Shown: positions 52,193 to 61,297, numbered from the stretch's first letter. The stretch is 64,000 nt of DNA from Longispora albida DSM 44784 (GCF_000379825.1 NZ_KB903821.1:1-64000); one strand, 5' to 3'. Made by a program: numbers and translations. Notes: a model not told the origin generated them from the letters alone.

Positions 52193-52740
52193 GGAGTGAC
52201 CTCCAGCAGGCCGAGCAGCACGAGGAAGGCCGTGGCGTACGGCGAGCCCGCGGTCTCCTTCGCGACCCGGTCCCAGTCGATCTGCTCGCGCAGGGAGCGC
52301 GCGGTGGGCAGCGCCCGGCCGAAGTCGCAGACGTTCTCGGAGAAGGTCCACAGTGTGTGGATCATCAGCTCGGTCGCCGACAGCACGGGGATGCGCACGC
52401 CGTACACCGGCAGCTGGTCGCTGTCGGCGAGGGTCCCCTCGGTGACCGGCCGGTCGACCGGCCGGAAGATCAGATCAACGAGCCGGTCATCCTCGTACAC
52501 CTTGACCAGCCAGTTCTCGGGAGGGCGCTCGGCACGGAAGCCGGCGTCGGACAGCGCGTCGAGCGCGCGGTCGGCGTCCTTCTCCTGGATCAGGAAGTCC
52601 ACGTCGTGCTCGGACAGCGGCCCGCCCCGCGCGTGCACGGCGAACTTCCCCGCCAGCACGAACGGGATGCTGGCTTCCTGGAGCACAGCCGCCGTCCGTT
52701 TCAGGGTGCTGATCAGCAGTTCAGATTCGGCCTCGGCCAT
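52189..52740 (-). CDS. nucleotidyltransferase-fold protein
   Basis: A 183-residue protein of the MNT/AbiEii-like nucleotidyltransferase fold: FVLAGKFAVHARGGPLSEHDVDFLI contains the G(K/G)-like loop and the DxD pair, and LVDLIFRP a third acid. Such proteins can be antibiotic-type or toxin-type transferases; no HEPN or AbiEi partner is seen, so a toxin role is not supported. It is the first gene of the operon leading into BON and phosphoesterase. Confidence 0.75.
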   Translation of the reverse strand: MAEAESELLISTLKRTAAVLQEASIPFVLAGKFAVHARGGPLSEHDVDFLIQEKDADRALDALSDAGFRAERPPENWLVKVYEDDRLVDLIFRPVDRPVTEGTLADSDQLPVYGVRIPVLSATELMIHTLWTFSENVCDFGRALPTARSLREQIDWDRVAKETAGSPYATAFLVLLGLLEVTP

Positions 52741-52794
52741 GCGTCATCCCTCCACAGGGAGAAATACCCGCCACCCCCGGCCCCAAAACCAGGG

Positions 52795-53931
52795 TCAGCC
52801 CAGCTCGGCGCGGGTTTCCAGCGCCACGTCCGCCGCCACGGCCCGCTCTCCTTCCCCGGTACTGAGGACGCGCCGCTGCCGCTGGGCCGACGTCCCCCGG
52901 CGCAGCAGCGCGTCGAGCCCGCCCGAGATGGCCTCGTCATCGCCGAGCTCGGCCAGGGCTGGCTGGCAGTGGGCGAGCAGGCGGCGCAGCAGCTCGGCCG
53001 CCGGTACGGACTCACCGGCCGTCACGTCCACCAGCCGGTCGCGCAGTCCCGAGCGGGCGGCACGCCAGAGCGCGCCGCGCAGCAGCTCGTCAGGGCAGTC
53101 CAGCTGGGGTACGCCCTCCTCGTCCTCGCGGATCGCCGTGACGACGAGCGCCCGGCACAGCCCGGCCAGCACGAGCACGTCGTCCAGCCGTGGCATCGCG
53201 TCGGCGATCCGGATCTCCACGGTCGGGTACCGGTGGGAGGGCCGGATGTCGTAGTAGACCATGCCGTAGTCGGAGATCACTCCACTGTGGATGAGCCGGT
53301 CGACGGCCTGCCGGTACCCGGCGTAGTCAGCGAACACCGGCGGCTGCCCGGCCGTGGGCCAGCGGGAGACCTCGATGGCTCGGTACGACTCGTAGCCGGT
53401 GTCGACGTGCTGGAAGTACGGGGAGCTGGCCGACAGGGCGAGCAGGGCCGGCAGCCAGGCCCGGATCCGGTTGATGACCCGGATGGCCTGGTCGGGATCT
53501 GGCACCCCGACCTGCACCTGGCACGCGCACACCGTCTGCTCGGCCGCGATGTGCTGGTACTCGTCGGAGATCGCCCGGAACCGCTCGTCGGGGAAAGCTG
53601 CGGAGTTGCTGGCGCCGCAGTCCGGCACGGTGCCCGAGGCCGCCACCAGCAGCCCGAGCTGGTCGGCGGCCGTGACGAGCAGCGACCTCCGGGCGACGAG
53701 CGCCTCCCGCAGCTCCGGCAGGCTCGCGCAGACCGGCGTCGAGGTCTCGACCATCGACACCCGGAACTCCTTCTCGACCCAGGACTTCACCGGCTCGGTC
53801 CAGAACGGGACCGGCCCCGGCTCGACGGACTCCAGCAGCAGGTGCGCGCTGGGCGACAGCCGCCCGGTACCGGCGTCGAGAAGGTGGAACTCCTCTTCCA
53901 CGCCGAGCGTCCAGCCCGGAGGCAACTCCAT
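52795..53931 (-). CDS. GCS2-type carboxylate-amine ligase (YbdK-like)
   Basis: A 378-residue member of the glutamate-cysteine ligase 2 family: TLGVEEEFHLLDAGTGRLSP at the start, then CACQVQVGVPD, YRAIEVSRWPTAGQPPVF and the metal-binding YPTVEIRIADAMP. Family members join Glu and Cys weakly or make other amides; mycothiol is expected to be the main thiol here, so the real product is uncertain. ATG at 53931, 9 nt after the oxidoreductase stop. Confidence 0.9.
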   Translation of the reverse strand: MELPPGWTLGVEEEFHLLDAGTGRLSPSAHLLLESVEPGPVPFWTEPVKSWVEKEFRVSMVETSTPVCASLPELREALVARRSLLVTAADQLGLLVAASGTVPDCGASNSAAFPDERFRAISDEYQHIAAEQTVCACQVQVGVPDPDQAIRVINRIRAWLPALLALSASSPYFQHVDTGYESYRAIEVSRWPTAGQPPVFADYAGYRQAVDRLIHSGVISDYGMVYYDIRPSHRYPTVEIRIADAMPRLDDVLVLAGLCRALVVTAIREDEEGVPQLDCPDELLRGALWRAARSGLRDRLVDVTAGESVPAAELLRRLLAHCQPALAELGDDEAISGGLDALLRRGTSAQRQRRVLSTGEGERAVAADVALETRAELG

Positions 53932-53940
53932 CGCGATCCC

Positions 53941-55419
53941 TCAGTCCGCCGGGGCCAGCGGCTTGACGGCCGGGCCGTGGATGACCTGCCCGTCCGGCTG
54001 GTACCGGGAGCCGTGGCACGGGCAGTCCCACGTCAGGTCACCGGAGTTCCACTCCACCGTGCAGCCCTGGTGTGTGCACACGGCCGACACGGCGTGCGCC
54101 TGGCCATCGGGCTCGGTGTACACAGCGACGGGTTTGCCGTTCCGCTGGATGACGCCGGCCTCGCCAGGCCCCGGCAGGCCCCGGCTGGCGGGGCGGCGGA
54201 GCATGGCCCGGGCGGTCGCCAGGTTCGCGGTCACGAACCGCGCCGCGCTGCGGATGGGCGTGAACCTGTTGCTGTCGTACAGGGAAATGAAGGGGTTGAC
54301 CCGGCCGAGAATCCGGTCGGCGACGGCCAGCGCGCACGCCGTGCCGTTGCTCAGCCCCCACTTCCGCAGGCCGGTGATGACCTGGACGTGCTTGTTCCAC
54401 GGGGTGACCGGCCCGGCGTAGGGAATCCCGTCGAGCGGTACACCGTCCTGTGTGGACCAGCGGTAGGCGGCGCTTCCCGCGCCCAGCCGGTCGGTGGCGT
54501 ACGCCGCGAGCCGCCGGTACCGCTCGGCCTGGTCGGTGACCGCCTCGGAGACCGGATGCCCCTCGCCGCCCGCGAGCACGTAGTTCTCGCCGTCGATCCG
54601 CGTCGTGAGGATCGACCTCAGCGGCTCGTCGGCGCTGATGAACGTGCCGTCCCACAGTTCACCGGCGAGCGGCGCGGCCACGAGATACGACCGGTGCGGG
54701 TGGCAGCGGAACATGAACAGGCCCTGTTTCGTGAACGGCATGTTCGTGGCGACCACGACATCCTTCGCGTACACGGCGCCCTTCTCCGTGACCACGCGGC
54801 CATCGCCGAAGCTGGACACCGTGGTGTTCTCGAAGATCCGGCCGCCAGCCCTGGTCACAGCCTTGGCGAGCCCGTGCAGGTACCGGACGGCGTGGATCTG
54901 CGCCTGCCGCTGGAACTTCACCGCGCCCCGCACCGCGAACGGCAGGGGAACCTCGGTCGTGAAGCTCGCCGGCAGGCCGAGGCTCGCCGTCAGCTCGGCT
55001 TCCCTGCGTACCCGGGCGAGCCCGGCCGCGGACTCCGCGAAGGTGTAGTTGTCCACCTCGCGGAGCCCGCAGTCGATGCCCTGGTCACCGGCGAGCGCCG
55101 TCACGTACTCGACGGCGAGCTGGTTCGCCCGCCCGTACAACGCCGCCGTACCGGCCGGCAGGTCCTGGTACGCCAGCCGGTGCAGCGATGTCACCTTCCC
55201 CGTGGTGTGCCCCGTGACGCCAGCGCCGATCCGGCCGGCCTCCAGCAGCACCACGGACTTGCCAGCATTGCTCAGTACCCATGCCGTGGTCAGCCCCGCG
55301 ATCCCGCCGCCGATGACCGCCACGTCCGCGGCGTCGTCACCGGCGAGTTGCGGGTATCCGTCGTCGGCGGCCGTGGCCGTCCACAGCGAGGTGGGCTGAC
55401 CTGGCAGGGTGGCAGGCAT
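53941..55419 (-). CDS. FAD-dependent oxidoreductase with C-terminal Rieske domain
   Basis: A 492-residue protein. A DAO-type FAD fold at the N-terminus has DVAVIGGGIAGLTTAWVLSNAG and ends its FAD part near residue 375. Residues 400-492 form a Rieske domain with both ligand pairs, CTHQGCTV and CPCHGSRY. The fusion is found in Bacillus YhfW and many actinobacteria; the substrate is unknown. ATG at 55419. It lies between the CBS and GCS2 genes in one tight run. Confidence 0.92.
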   Translation of the reverse strand: MPATLPGQPTSLWTATAADDGYPQLAGDDAADVAVIGGGIAGLTTAWVLSNAGKSVVLLEAGRIGAGVTGHTTGKVTSLHRLAYQDLPAGTAALYGRANQLAVEYVTALAGDQGIDCGLREVDNYTFAESAAGLARVRREAELTASLGLPASFTTEVPLPFAVRGAVKFQRQAQIHAVRYLHGLAKAVTRAGGRIFENTTVSSFGDGRVVTEKGAVYAKDVVVATNMPFTKQGLFMFRCHPHRSYLVAAPLAGELWDGTFISADEPLRSILTTRIDGENYVLAGGEGHPVSEAVTDQAERYRRLAAYATDRLGAGSAAYRWSTQDGVPLDGIPYAGPVTPWNKHVQVITGLRKWGLSNGTACALAVADRILGRVNPFISLYDSNRFTPIRSAARFVTANLATARAMLRRPASRGLPGPGEAGVIQRNGKPVAVYTEPDGQAHAVSAVCTHQGCTVEWNSGDLTWDCPCHGSRYQPDGQVIHGPAVKPLAPAD

Positions 55420-55439
55420 GGTGGACCACCTGTCTCACT

Positions 55440-55859
55440 TCACTTGGTGGGTTCCGCGGCGCTGATCGTGCCGAGGGCCGACTTCGGCTCGCGTTCGACG
55501 GCGAGATCGCCGAGCGAGACGATCCCGACCGGCCGTCCGCCGTCCTCACAGACCGGCAGGCGGCGGACCCGGTGCTGCGTCATCAGCCGGACGGCGTAGT
55601 CCACCGGGTCCTCCGGGCCGAGCACGGACGGGTGGTCCGTGGCCAGTTCCCCGATCATCACTTCGGGCCCCATGCCCTCCGCGATGCCCCTGACGATCAG
55701 ATCGCGGTCAGTGACGATGCCAGTCAGCCGGCCCTCGTCGACCACCAGCACGTCACCGATGTCGTGATCGCGCATCGCGCGCGCCGCGTCCGCCAGCCGG
55801 GTGGTACCCGGCAGGCAGACGGGGTGCCGCGTCATCATGCTCCGGACCAGCTCGGCCAT
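55440..55859 (-). CDS. CBS-pair protein
   Basis: A 139-residue protein consisting only of two CBS motifs (LVRSMMTRHPVCLPGTTRLADAARAMRDHDIGDVLVVD and VDYAVRLMTQHRVRRLPVCEDGGRPVGIVSLGDLA). Stand-alone CBS pairs bind adenine nucleotides; relatives belong to hypoxia or stress regulons in mycobacteria. It begins 38 nt after the sigma-factor gene on the same strand. Confidence 0.9.
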   Translation of the reverse strand: MAELVRSMMTRHPVCLPGTTRLADAARAMRDHDIGDVLVVDEGRLTGIVTDRDLIVRGIAEGMGPEVMIGELATDHPSVLGPEDPVDYAVRLMTQHRVRRLPVCEDGGRPVGIVSLGDLAVEREPKSALGTISAAEPTK

Positions 55860-55897
55860 GCGCCTACCTCCTCTTCCCAGTACTCCTTATCCGAGCG

Positions 55898-56728
55898 TTA
55901 CCCAATGGCGACCGGGTCCATGCGCTCGCGGAGCACCGCCAGTGACCGGCTGATCAGCCGGGACACGTGCATCTGCGACAGGTGGAGCTGCTCGGCGATC
56001 TGCGACTGGGTCAGCTCCGAGCCGAACCGCAGCGCGAGGATGCGCTGTTCCCGCGGCGGCAGCTCACGCAGCAGCGGGAGGAGGGTCTGGCGTACCTCGA
56101 CGAGTTCCATGCCGGGGTCCGGCATGCCGAGCGTGTCGGCGATCTGGGTACCCGACTCGGCCGGGGCCTGGAGGGACACCGCGCTGTAGGCCGCGGCGCA
56201 GCTGCGTCCCTCGTGGACGGACGACTCGGCGACGCCCAGCTGGGCCGCCAGGTCCGCTGTGGTCGGAGTCCGGCCCAGCTCCTGGCTGAGGGCGGGCTCA
56301 GCGGTGTTCAGCGCGAGCCGGACCTCCTGAAGCTGCCGGGGTACCCGGACACTCCAGGTCTTGTCCCGGAAGTGCCGCTTGAGTTCCCCCGCGATCGTGG
56401 GTACCGCGTAGCGGGTGAAGCCGCCGCCCTGGCTCGGGCGGTAGCCGTCGACGGCGCGGATGAGTGCCAGCCTGGCCACCTGGGCCAGGTCCTCGGCGGG
56501 CTCGCCCCTGCGGTTGAACCGGCGGGCCAGCCGGTCGGCGAGCCCGATGGCCCGTTCGACGATGGCGTTGCGCAGCTCGACCCGGGCGGGATCCTCTTCG
56601 GACATCGCGGCCAGCCGGTCGAGATCGGCGGTGAGCAGCGCGTCGAGATCCCCGTGCTGGTGCACGCGGGCCCGGCGGGGCATGGGAGCAGAAGCAACGG
56701 TAGACACAACAGTGGAATGGGAGGACAT
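55898..56728 (-). CDS. RNA polymerase sigma factor, SigB/SigF/SigG family
   Basis: A 276-residue group 3 sigma factor. Region 2: AEDLAQVARLALIRAVDGYRPSQGGGFTRYAVPTIAGELKRHFRD; region 3: VRVPRQLQEVRLALN; region 4: LPPREQRILALRFGSELTQSQIAEQLHLSQMHVSRLISRSL. The family controls general stress or development and is usually held by anti-sigma partners; none is adjacent. ATG at 56728 has GAGAGG 5-10 nt upstream. The divergent ANTAR-GAF-PAS gene may be functionally linked. Confidence 0.94.
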   Translation of the reverse strand: MSSHSTVVSTVASAPMPRRARVHQHGDLDALLTADLDRLAAMSEEDPARVELRNAIVERAIGLADRLARRFNRRGEPAEDLAQVARLALIRAVDGYRPSQGGGFTRYAVPTIAGELKRHFRDKTWSVRVPRQLQEVRLALNTAEPALSQELGRTPTTADLAAQLGVAESSVHEGRSCAAAYSAVSLQAPAESGTQIADTLGMPDPGMELVEVRQTLLPLLRELPPREQRILALRFGSELTQSQIAEQLHLSQMHVSRLISRSLAVLRERMDPVAIG

Positions 56729-56970
56729 GGTGTCGCCTCTCACGGGTGGCACTGCCGTGGGCACAGAACGGCTCAACGGCAGGAGTTCATCGCTGCCGGA
56801 GCCCGTTTCTGGAGCACCTCTCGGTACGACCCCCATGCGCGGCCCGTGCTTGGACCGCTGGCGTACCGCGTTCTTCTGACATTACTCCACCCGCGCAACC
56901 CCGGGAAACCTCACCACATGGCAGCCCGGTAAAGCTTGCGGCCTGTGTCCATCACTGGTGCGATTGGGAC

Positions 56971-59109
56971 ATGACGAAACAGCCGCCCAGTACCCACCCG
57001 GACGGCACCGACCCCGTCGAGGCCCTGTCGTCGATGGTGTCCAGGCTGCGCGCCGAACGCGACGGGCTCCGCCGGGCGATGCGCAACCGCGCGGTGATCG
57101 AGCAGGCCAAGGGCGTTCTGATCGAACGGCTGGGTATCAGCCCCGATGAGGCGTTCGACCAGCTCGTCGCCCAGTCGAGCCGTTCCAACGTGAAACTGGC
57201 CGAGATCGCCGCAGCCCTGGTCGCCACCCGCGTGCCAGGCCCCGGCGAGCTGCCGGTCGCCTCGGAACCGGACGGGCACGAGCGGGAGACCCGCGCCGCG
57301 CAGCCAGCTGTGCCGTTCGAGGAGGAGGCGCTCCGTGCCCAGCACCAGCTCATCGCGGCCCGGGTCGGCTCGGCGGTCAGCCCGGACGAGGTGGCTGCGA
57401 CCATCGCGGAGAGCGGGGTCGGCTGGCCGGAGCCGGACGGGGTGCTGCTGCTGACGGCGGAGGCCGACGGTGCCCTGGGGCTGCTCGGCGCGTCCGGGCT
57501 CAGCGCCGAGCTGCGCAGCCAGTGGGACCGCGTGCCCCCGATCCAGGACCTGCCGATCGTGGCCGCAGCCCAGACCCGCAGCCCCGTCGTGGCCGGCGAC
57601 CTGGCCAAGGACTACCCGGGCGGGCCGCCGTATCCGGCCGCCGCCCTGGCCGCATTCCCCCTCATCGCTGACGACCGGGTGATCGGCGTGCTCGCGCTGG
57701 CCTGGGACACGCCAGTCGACCTGGGCGACCTCGCCCTGCGGTACCTGTCGGCGCTGGCGGACAAGTGCGCCACCCGGTGCGCGGAGTGGGCGGTGCAGGG
57801 CTCGCGGCCCGACCCGAGTGTGCTGCCGCTGCTGGTCGAGGCGCTGGTCAGGCCGGCCGTGGCGCTGCGGCCCGAGTACGACGCCGACGGCCAGATCACC
57901 GACTTCTGGCCCGAGTGCGCCAGCCCGGCAGCCCGGCGCCTCGCCGAGGCCGAGGGCATGGACAACCCCGAGGGGAGCCTGATGTCCGCCCTGCCGCTGG
58001 CCGGGAGCCAGATCCTCATGCCGATCCTGGCCGAGGTGCTGTCCACGGGAGAGTCCACCGACCTGGACGCGCTGTGGCTGGGCGCGGAGACCGAGGGCCT
58101 GCGCCACTCGTACCTGGTCGACCTGCACGTCGCCCGGATCTGGGACCGGATCCTGATGACGTGGAAGGTGCACGGCGAGCCCGAGCTGCTGCACGAGCTG
58201 CTCCTGTTCGGCGAGGAGGCCGCCCAGACCGGCTCGGCCTGGTGGAGCCTCCAGACCGAGGAGATCCGCTGGTCCCCCGGCCTGTACCGGCTGGCTGGCC
58301 GCAAGCCAGCCGACGGCCCGATCACTCCGCTGGCGATGGAGGACCTCGTGGACCCGGAGGACGTGCGCGCCATCCAGTCGTCCATTCAGGACACTCTGGC
58401 CACCGGCCGTACGCTCTCCGCCGAGCTTCGCGGTGCCGGGCACCTGTCCGGGCGGCGGCTGCGGCTGACCGCCGAGCCGAAGTTCGCGATGGACGGCAGC
58501 CTGCGTGGCATCCTCGGCACCTGCCAGGACATCACGGAACTGACCAACGCCATCCTGCGCGGGCAGCAGGCCGGGGTGATCGCCGCGGCCCACCGGCCGC
58601 GCCAGGTCGTGGCGGTGACGGGTGCCGCGAGCGATCCCGGCTGGCACGAGATCGTCGGCCAGCCGGGCGGCGGGACGACCGCGATCATCGGCAACGGCGG
58701 CACACCGGAGATCCGGCAGGCCGCCCTGGCCTACGGGCTGGCCGGCATGACCCCGGCCGCACTGCTCGCTGCCCTCAACACGTTCGCCCGCACCTCGGCC
58801 TTCCCGGGCACCATGACCGCGACCGTCCTGCGTGTGGCGCCCGAGGGCCGGCTGCTGACCTGGGCCGCCGCCGGAGACGACGTCCCCGTCTTCCGCCCGG
58901 CCGACGCCGAGCCGGTCGTCCTCCCGGGGCCGCTCGGCCTGCCGGTCGGCGCGACCGACGGCACCCAGTACCCGGAGTCGCAGGCCCGCCTGGCGCCCGG
59001 CGACGAGGTACTGGTCACCGTCCCCGCCGACCTCACAGCGTCCCTGGCCGCGGGCTACCGCCCGGAAGGCACGTACGTACTGGCGAAAGCTGGAACAATG
59101 ACCCCATGA
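56971..59109 (+). CDS. ANTAR-GAF-PAS protein with degenerate SpoIIE-type domain
   Basis: A 712-residue cytoplasmic protein. Order: ANTAR (about 20-80, AVIEQAKGVLIERLGISPDEAFDQLV), GAF (110-235), PAS-like (265-395), PAS (415-520, AEPKFAMDGSLRGILGTCQDIT), then a PP2C/SpoIIE-like fold (530-705). In the last domain the metal-binding Asp residues are missing: the GDWYD position reads DPGWHEI and GDxxGHG reads GNGGTPE. It is probably a non-catalytic binding domain. ATG at 56971. It shares a 242-nt divergent region with the sigma-factor gene. Confidence 0.8.
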   Translation: MTKQPPSTHPDGTDPVEALSSMVSRLRAERDGLRRAMRNRAVIEQAKGVLIERLGISPDEAFDQLVAQSSRSNVKLAEIAAALVATRVPGPGELPVASEPDGHERETRAAQPAVPFEEEALRAQHQLIAARVGSAVSPDEVAATIAESGVGWPEPDGVLLLTAEADGALGLLGASGLSAELRSQWDRVPPIQDLPIVAAAQTRSPVVAGDLAKDYPGGPPYPAAALAAFPLIADDRVIGVLALAWDTPVDLGDLALRYLSALADKCATRCAEWAVQGSRPDPSVLPLLVEALVRPAVALRPEYDADGQITDFWPECASPAARRLAEAEGMDNPEGSLMSALPLAGSQILMPILAEVLSTGESTDLDALWLGAETEGLRHSYLVDLHVARIWDRILMTWKVHGEPELLHELLLFGEEAAQTGSAWWSLQTEEIRWSPGLYRLAGRKPADGPITPLAMEDLVDPEDVRAIQSSIQDTLATGRTLSAELRGAGHLSGRRLRLTAEPKFAMDGSLRGILGTCQDITELTNAILRGQQAGVIAAAHRPRQVVAVTGAASDPGWHEIVGQPGGGTTAIIGNGGTPEIRQAALAYGLAGMTPAALLAALNTFARTSAFPGTMTATVLRVAPEGRLLTWAAAGDDVPVFRPADAEPVVLPGPLGLPVGATDGTQYPESQARLAPGDEVLVTVPADLTASLAAGYRPEGTYVLAKAGTMTP

Positions 59110-60161
59110 GCCGCGACCCGGTGGCCGACCTCCAGGCGATCGCCTTCGCACTGGAACGCGCCGGCGAGGCCACGTACCGGGTGAAGGCCTTCCGTGGCGC
59201 GGCGGCCACCATCGCAGCCCTCCCGCCAACGGAACTGGCCCGGCGCGCCGCCGACGGAACCCTGACCGAGCTGCCCGGCGTCGGCGACGTGACCGCGCGC
59301 TGCGTCGCCGAGTCCGTCTCCGGCCGCGAGCCCGAGTACCTGGCCAGGGCGCAGGAGAAGTCCGTCCAGCAGCTCGGCCCCGAGGCGTCCGCGCTCCTGG
59401 AGGCGCTGCGCGGGGACTGTCACAGCCACTCGGACTGGTCGGACGGCGGCTCGCCGATCGAGGAGATGGCTGTGGCCGCGGTCGCGCTCGGCCACGAGTA
59501 CCTGGTCCTGACCGACCACTCGCCGAGGCTGACCGTCGCACGCGGCCTGAGCCCCGACCGGCTCCGCGAACAGCTGGGCGTGGTCGCGGCCATGAACGAC
59601 GTGCTGGCCCCGGACTTCCGGCTGCTGACCGGCATCGAGGTCGACATCCTCGACGACGGCGGGCTCGACCAGGAGCCGGAACTCCTCGCGGAACTGGGTG
59701 TTGTGGTGGCGAGTGTCCACAGTAAACTCCGCGACCCGTCCGACGTGCTCACGCCCCGGATGCTCGCCGCCGTGGCCAACCCGGACACCGACATTCTCGG
59801 CCACTGCACGGGCCGGATCGTGGCCCCCAGCTCACGCCGCGCGGGCGGCAAGACGCGCCCCGAAAGTACCTTCGACGCCGGGGCTGTGTTCGCGGCGTGC
59901 GCCGAGCGCGGGGTCGCCGTCGAGATCAACTGCAGGCCGGACCGGCTCGACCCGCCGCGCCGCCTGCTTCGTGAAGCCGTCGAGGCGGGCTGCCTGTTCT
60001 CGATCGACACGGACGCGCACGCACCCGGCCAGCTGAGCTGGCAGGGCAACGGCTGCACGCGGGCCATCGAATGCGGGGTGCCCCAGGAACGCGTCGTCAA
60101 CACGTGGCCACTGCCGGACCTGCTGGCCTGGGCCGCCGACCATTCTCACCGGCCCGGGTAA
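59106..60161 (+). CDS. HhH-PHP domain protein (PolX C-terminal-like)
   Basis: A 351-residue protein. Residues 1-95 hold helix-hairpin-helix DNA-binding elements (YRVKAFRGAAATIAALP, LTELPGVGDVTARCVAE); residues 100-330 are a PHP phosphoesterase domain with GDCHSHSDWSDGGSPIEEM, LTDHSP, GIEVDIL and SIDTDAHAPGQL. This equals the C-terminal part of bacterial family X polymerases without the polymerase, and may be a DNA-end phosphatase or nuclease. ATG at 59106 overlaps the previous stop by 4 nt. Confidence 0.88.
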   Translation: MSRDPVADLQAIAFALERAGEATYRVKAFRGAAATIAALPPTELARRAADGTLTELPGVGDVTARCVAESVSGREPEYLARAQEKSVQQLGPEASALLEALRGDCHSHSDWSDGGSPIEEMAVAAVALGHEYLVLTDHSPRLTVARGLSPDRLREQLGVVAAMNDVLAPDFRLLTGIEVDILDDGGLDQEPELLAELGVVVASVHSKLRDPSDVLTPRMLAAVANPDTDILGHCTGRIVAPSSRRAGGKTRPESTFDAGAVFAACAERGVAVEINCRPDRLDPPRRLLREAVEAGCLFSIDTDAHAPGQLSWQGNGCTRAIECGVPQERVVNTWPLPDLLAWAADHSHRPG

Positions 60162-60331
60162 CAATTCACCCGGCCAATTCCGGAACAGTGCCAGGCCATC
60201 TCATTTCCAGCGCCGCGCAATTCCATCAAGCACTTTATTCGGTACCGGCGCGGAAAAGGCCCCGGTGATGCGCCTTGCGACCCCCCGGACGGCCGCAAGC
60301 CCCACCACCGGGACCAGGTCCCGCTACTACC

Positions 60332-60754
60332 TCAGCCGCCACCGAGCGCGGCGGCGAGCTCGGCCACATTCGGCCCCTGAATCAGTTTCTGTACCCGGAT
60401 GATGCGATCCATCCCGGCCGGGGTCAGCTCGACCAGCACGTGCCGCCGGTCCCTGACTCCCCGCTCCCGGCGGATGCAGCCCGTCGACTCGAGACTGTCG
60501 AGACGGCCGGTCAGCGCTCCCGACGTGATGGACAACTGCCTGAGCAGCTGGCTGGGACTGGCCCGGTGGGGCTCACCCAGCCGGTACAGCAGGGTCAGCA
60601 CCTCGAGATCGTGCAGGTTCTCCTCGGCGTCCCGCGAGATGCCGGCGAGCACCTGGCCGACCCTGCGGACCCGGATCGACAGGTCGATCAGCACGTCGAC
60701 CACTGGGCGGGCATCCTCAGCCTGGTCGTCGAGCTCCCGCAGCAGGTCCTCCAC
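60332..60754 (-). CDS. MarR-family regulator
   Basis: A 140-residue winged-helix protein: LHDLEVLTLLYRLGEPHRASPSQLLRQLSITSGALTGRLDSLESTGCIRRERGVRDRRHVLVELTPAG is the full MarR DNA-binding core. The ligand is unknown. The start is GTG at 60754. No partner gene lies next to it; the palindrome at 60814-60825 in its promoter suggests autoregulation. Confidence 0.88.
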   Translation of the reverse strand: MEDLLRELDDQAEDARPVVDVLIDLSIRVRRVGQVLAGISRDAEENLHDLEVLTLLYRLGEPHRASPSQLLRQLSITSGALTGRLDSLESTGCIRRERGVRDRRHVLVELTPAGMDRIIRVQKLIQGPNVAELAAALGGG

Positions 60755-60813
60755 CGATGCGCGCCCCCTTCCGCTGTGCAGTTCCCTCGGCTATGACACC
60801 CGACTATGACTCT

Positions 60814-60832
60814 AGATCCGGATCTCCGTCAA
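60814..60832 (-). promoter_or_regulatory. marR promoter and palindromic operator
   Basis: AGATCCGGATCT (60814-60825) is a perfect 12-bp palindrome just inside TTGACG (reverse strand, 60827-60832). It occupies the promoter spacer of the MarR gene. TATGAC is also repeated at 60792 and 60804. The rest of the gap 60755-61019 shows nothing I can identify. Confidence 0.45.
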
Positions 60833-61019
60833 CCCTGCACGCTGCCCTGTGACTGAGGCGCCCGCCACGGCGCCCTGGGCAAAAGCGGCCGAAGCAATCG
60901 ACAACACCCATCGGCAAGCATCGAAGTTTGCCCTGCGTCCAGCCGGAAACACATGATCCAATAAAGTTTGGCGACTGCAAGCAACCCGGTCACCACTCGT
61001 GGCCCGGGATCGTTAAACT

Positions 61020-61043
61020 CCCCGGTGCACTCACGCACCGGGG
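61020..61043 (+). terminator. hairpin upstream of the peptide gene
   Basis: CCCCGGTGC (61020-61028) pairs with GCACCGGGG (61035-61043), loop ACTCAC. It lies just before the promoter of the small peptide gene and may insulate it from upstream transcription. The palindrome GAACGTTC follows at about 61052. Confidence 0.5.
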
Positions 61044-61061
61044 AGATATGTGAACGTTCGC

Positions 61062-61090
61062 TTGACAATCTCTTATGACTAAGAAATTAT
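61062..61090 (+). promoter_or_regulatory. strong promoter of the small peptide gene
   Basis: Perfect -35 TTGACA (61062-61067), exact 17-nt spacer, -10 AATTAT (61085-61090) in an A/T-rich patch that stands out in this GC-rich genome. Transcription would start near 61097, leaving a leader of about 48 nt with a good ribosome binding site. Confidence 0.65.
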
Positions 61091-61144
61091 GCGTGGTGAC
61101 CTTGATCGCACGTTCCGTCAACGCAAGAAAAAGGGGGTACAGCA

Positions 61145-61276
61145 GTGCGTTACCTGCTTGCTGCTGTCATGATTGCTGCCGCTCTTCTGGCCGGACCCAC
61201 AGGTGGCTCCACTGACGCGCCGAACGTGGACTGGCCCTGCTGCAACGGCTCGCCCAAGACTCACGTAGTTGGCTGA
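61145..61276 (+). CDS. small secreted peptide precursor
   Basis: A 43-residue product. Residues 1-21 are a signal peptide (MRYLLAAVMIAAALLAGPTG), leaving a tail of about 21 residues, GSTDAPNVDWPCCNGSPKTH plus VVG, with a vicinal Cys pair. GTG at 61145 has AAAGGGGG ending 7 nt upstream, behind a near-consensus promoter. It is convergent with, and 21 nt from, an HTH regulator with a helical-repeat domain. The pairing suggests an exported signal peptide; I do not recognise the family. Confidence 0.6.
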   Translation: MRYLLAAVMIAAALLAGPTGGSTDAPNVDWPCCNGSPKTHVVG

Positions 61277-61297
61277 CCAGACCGGCCAGGCCACCCG

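Noticed and set aside
52189-52740. Nucleotidyltransferase as an AbiE or MNT-HEPN toxin-antitoxin component
   Set aside because: The coupled genes are a BON protein and a phosphoesterase, with no HEPN or AbiEi partner.
52357-55599. Forward open frame of 1080 codons
   Set aside because: It spans four reverse-strand genes with clear domains (nucleotidyltransferase, GCS2, FAD-Rieske, CBS) and its own translation has no recognisable motif.
56911-59541. Reverse open frame of 876 codons opposite the ANTAR-GAF-PAS gene
   Set aside because: Codon positions and motifs support the forward gene; the reverse translation is Gly/Arg/Gln-rich noise.
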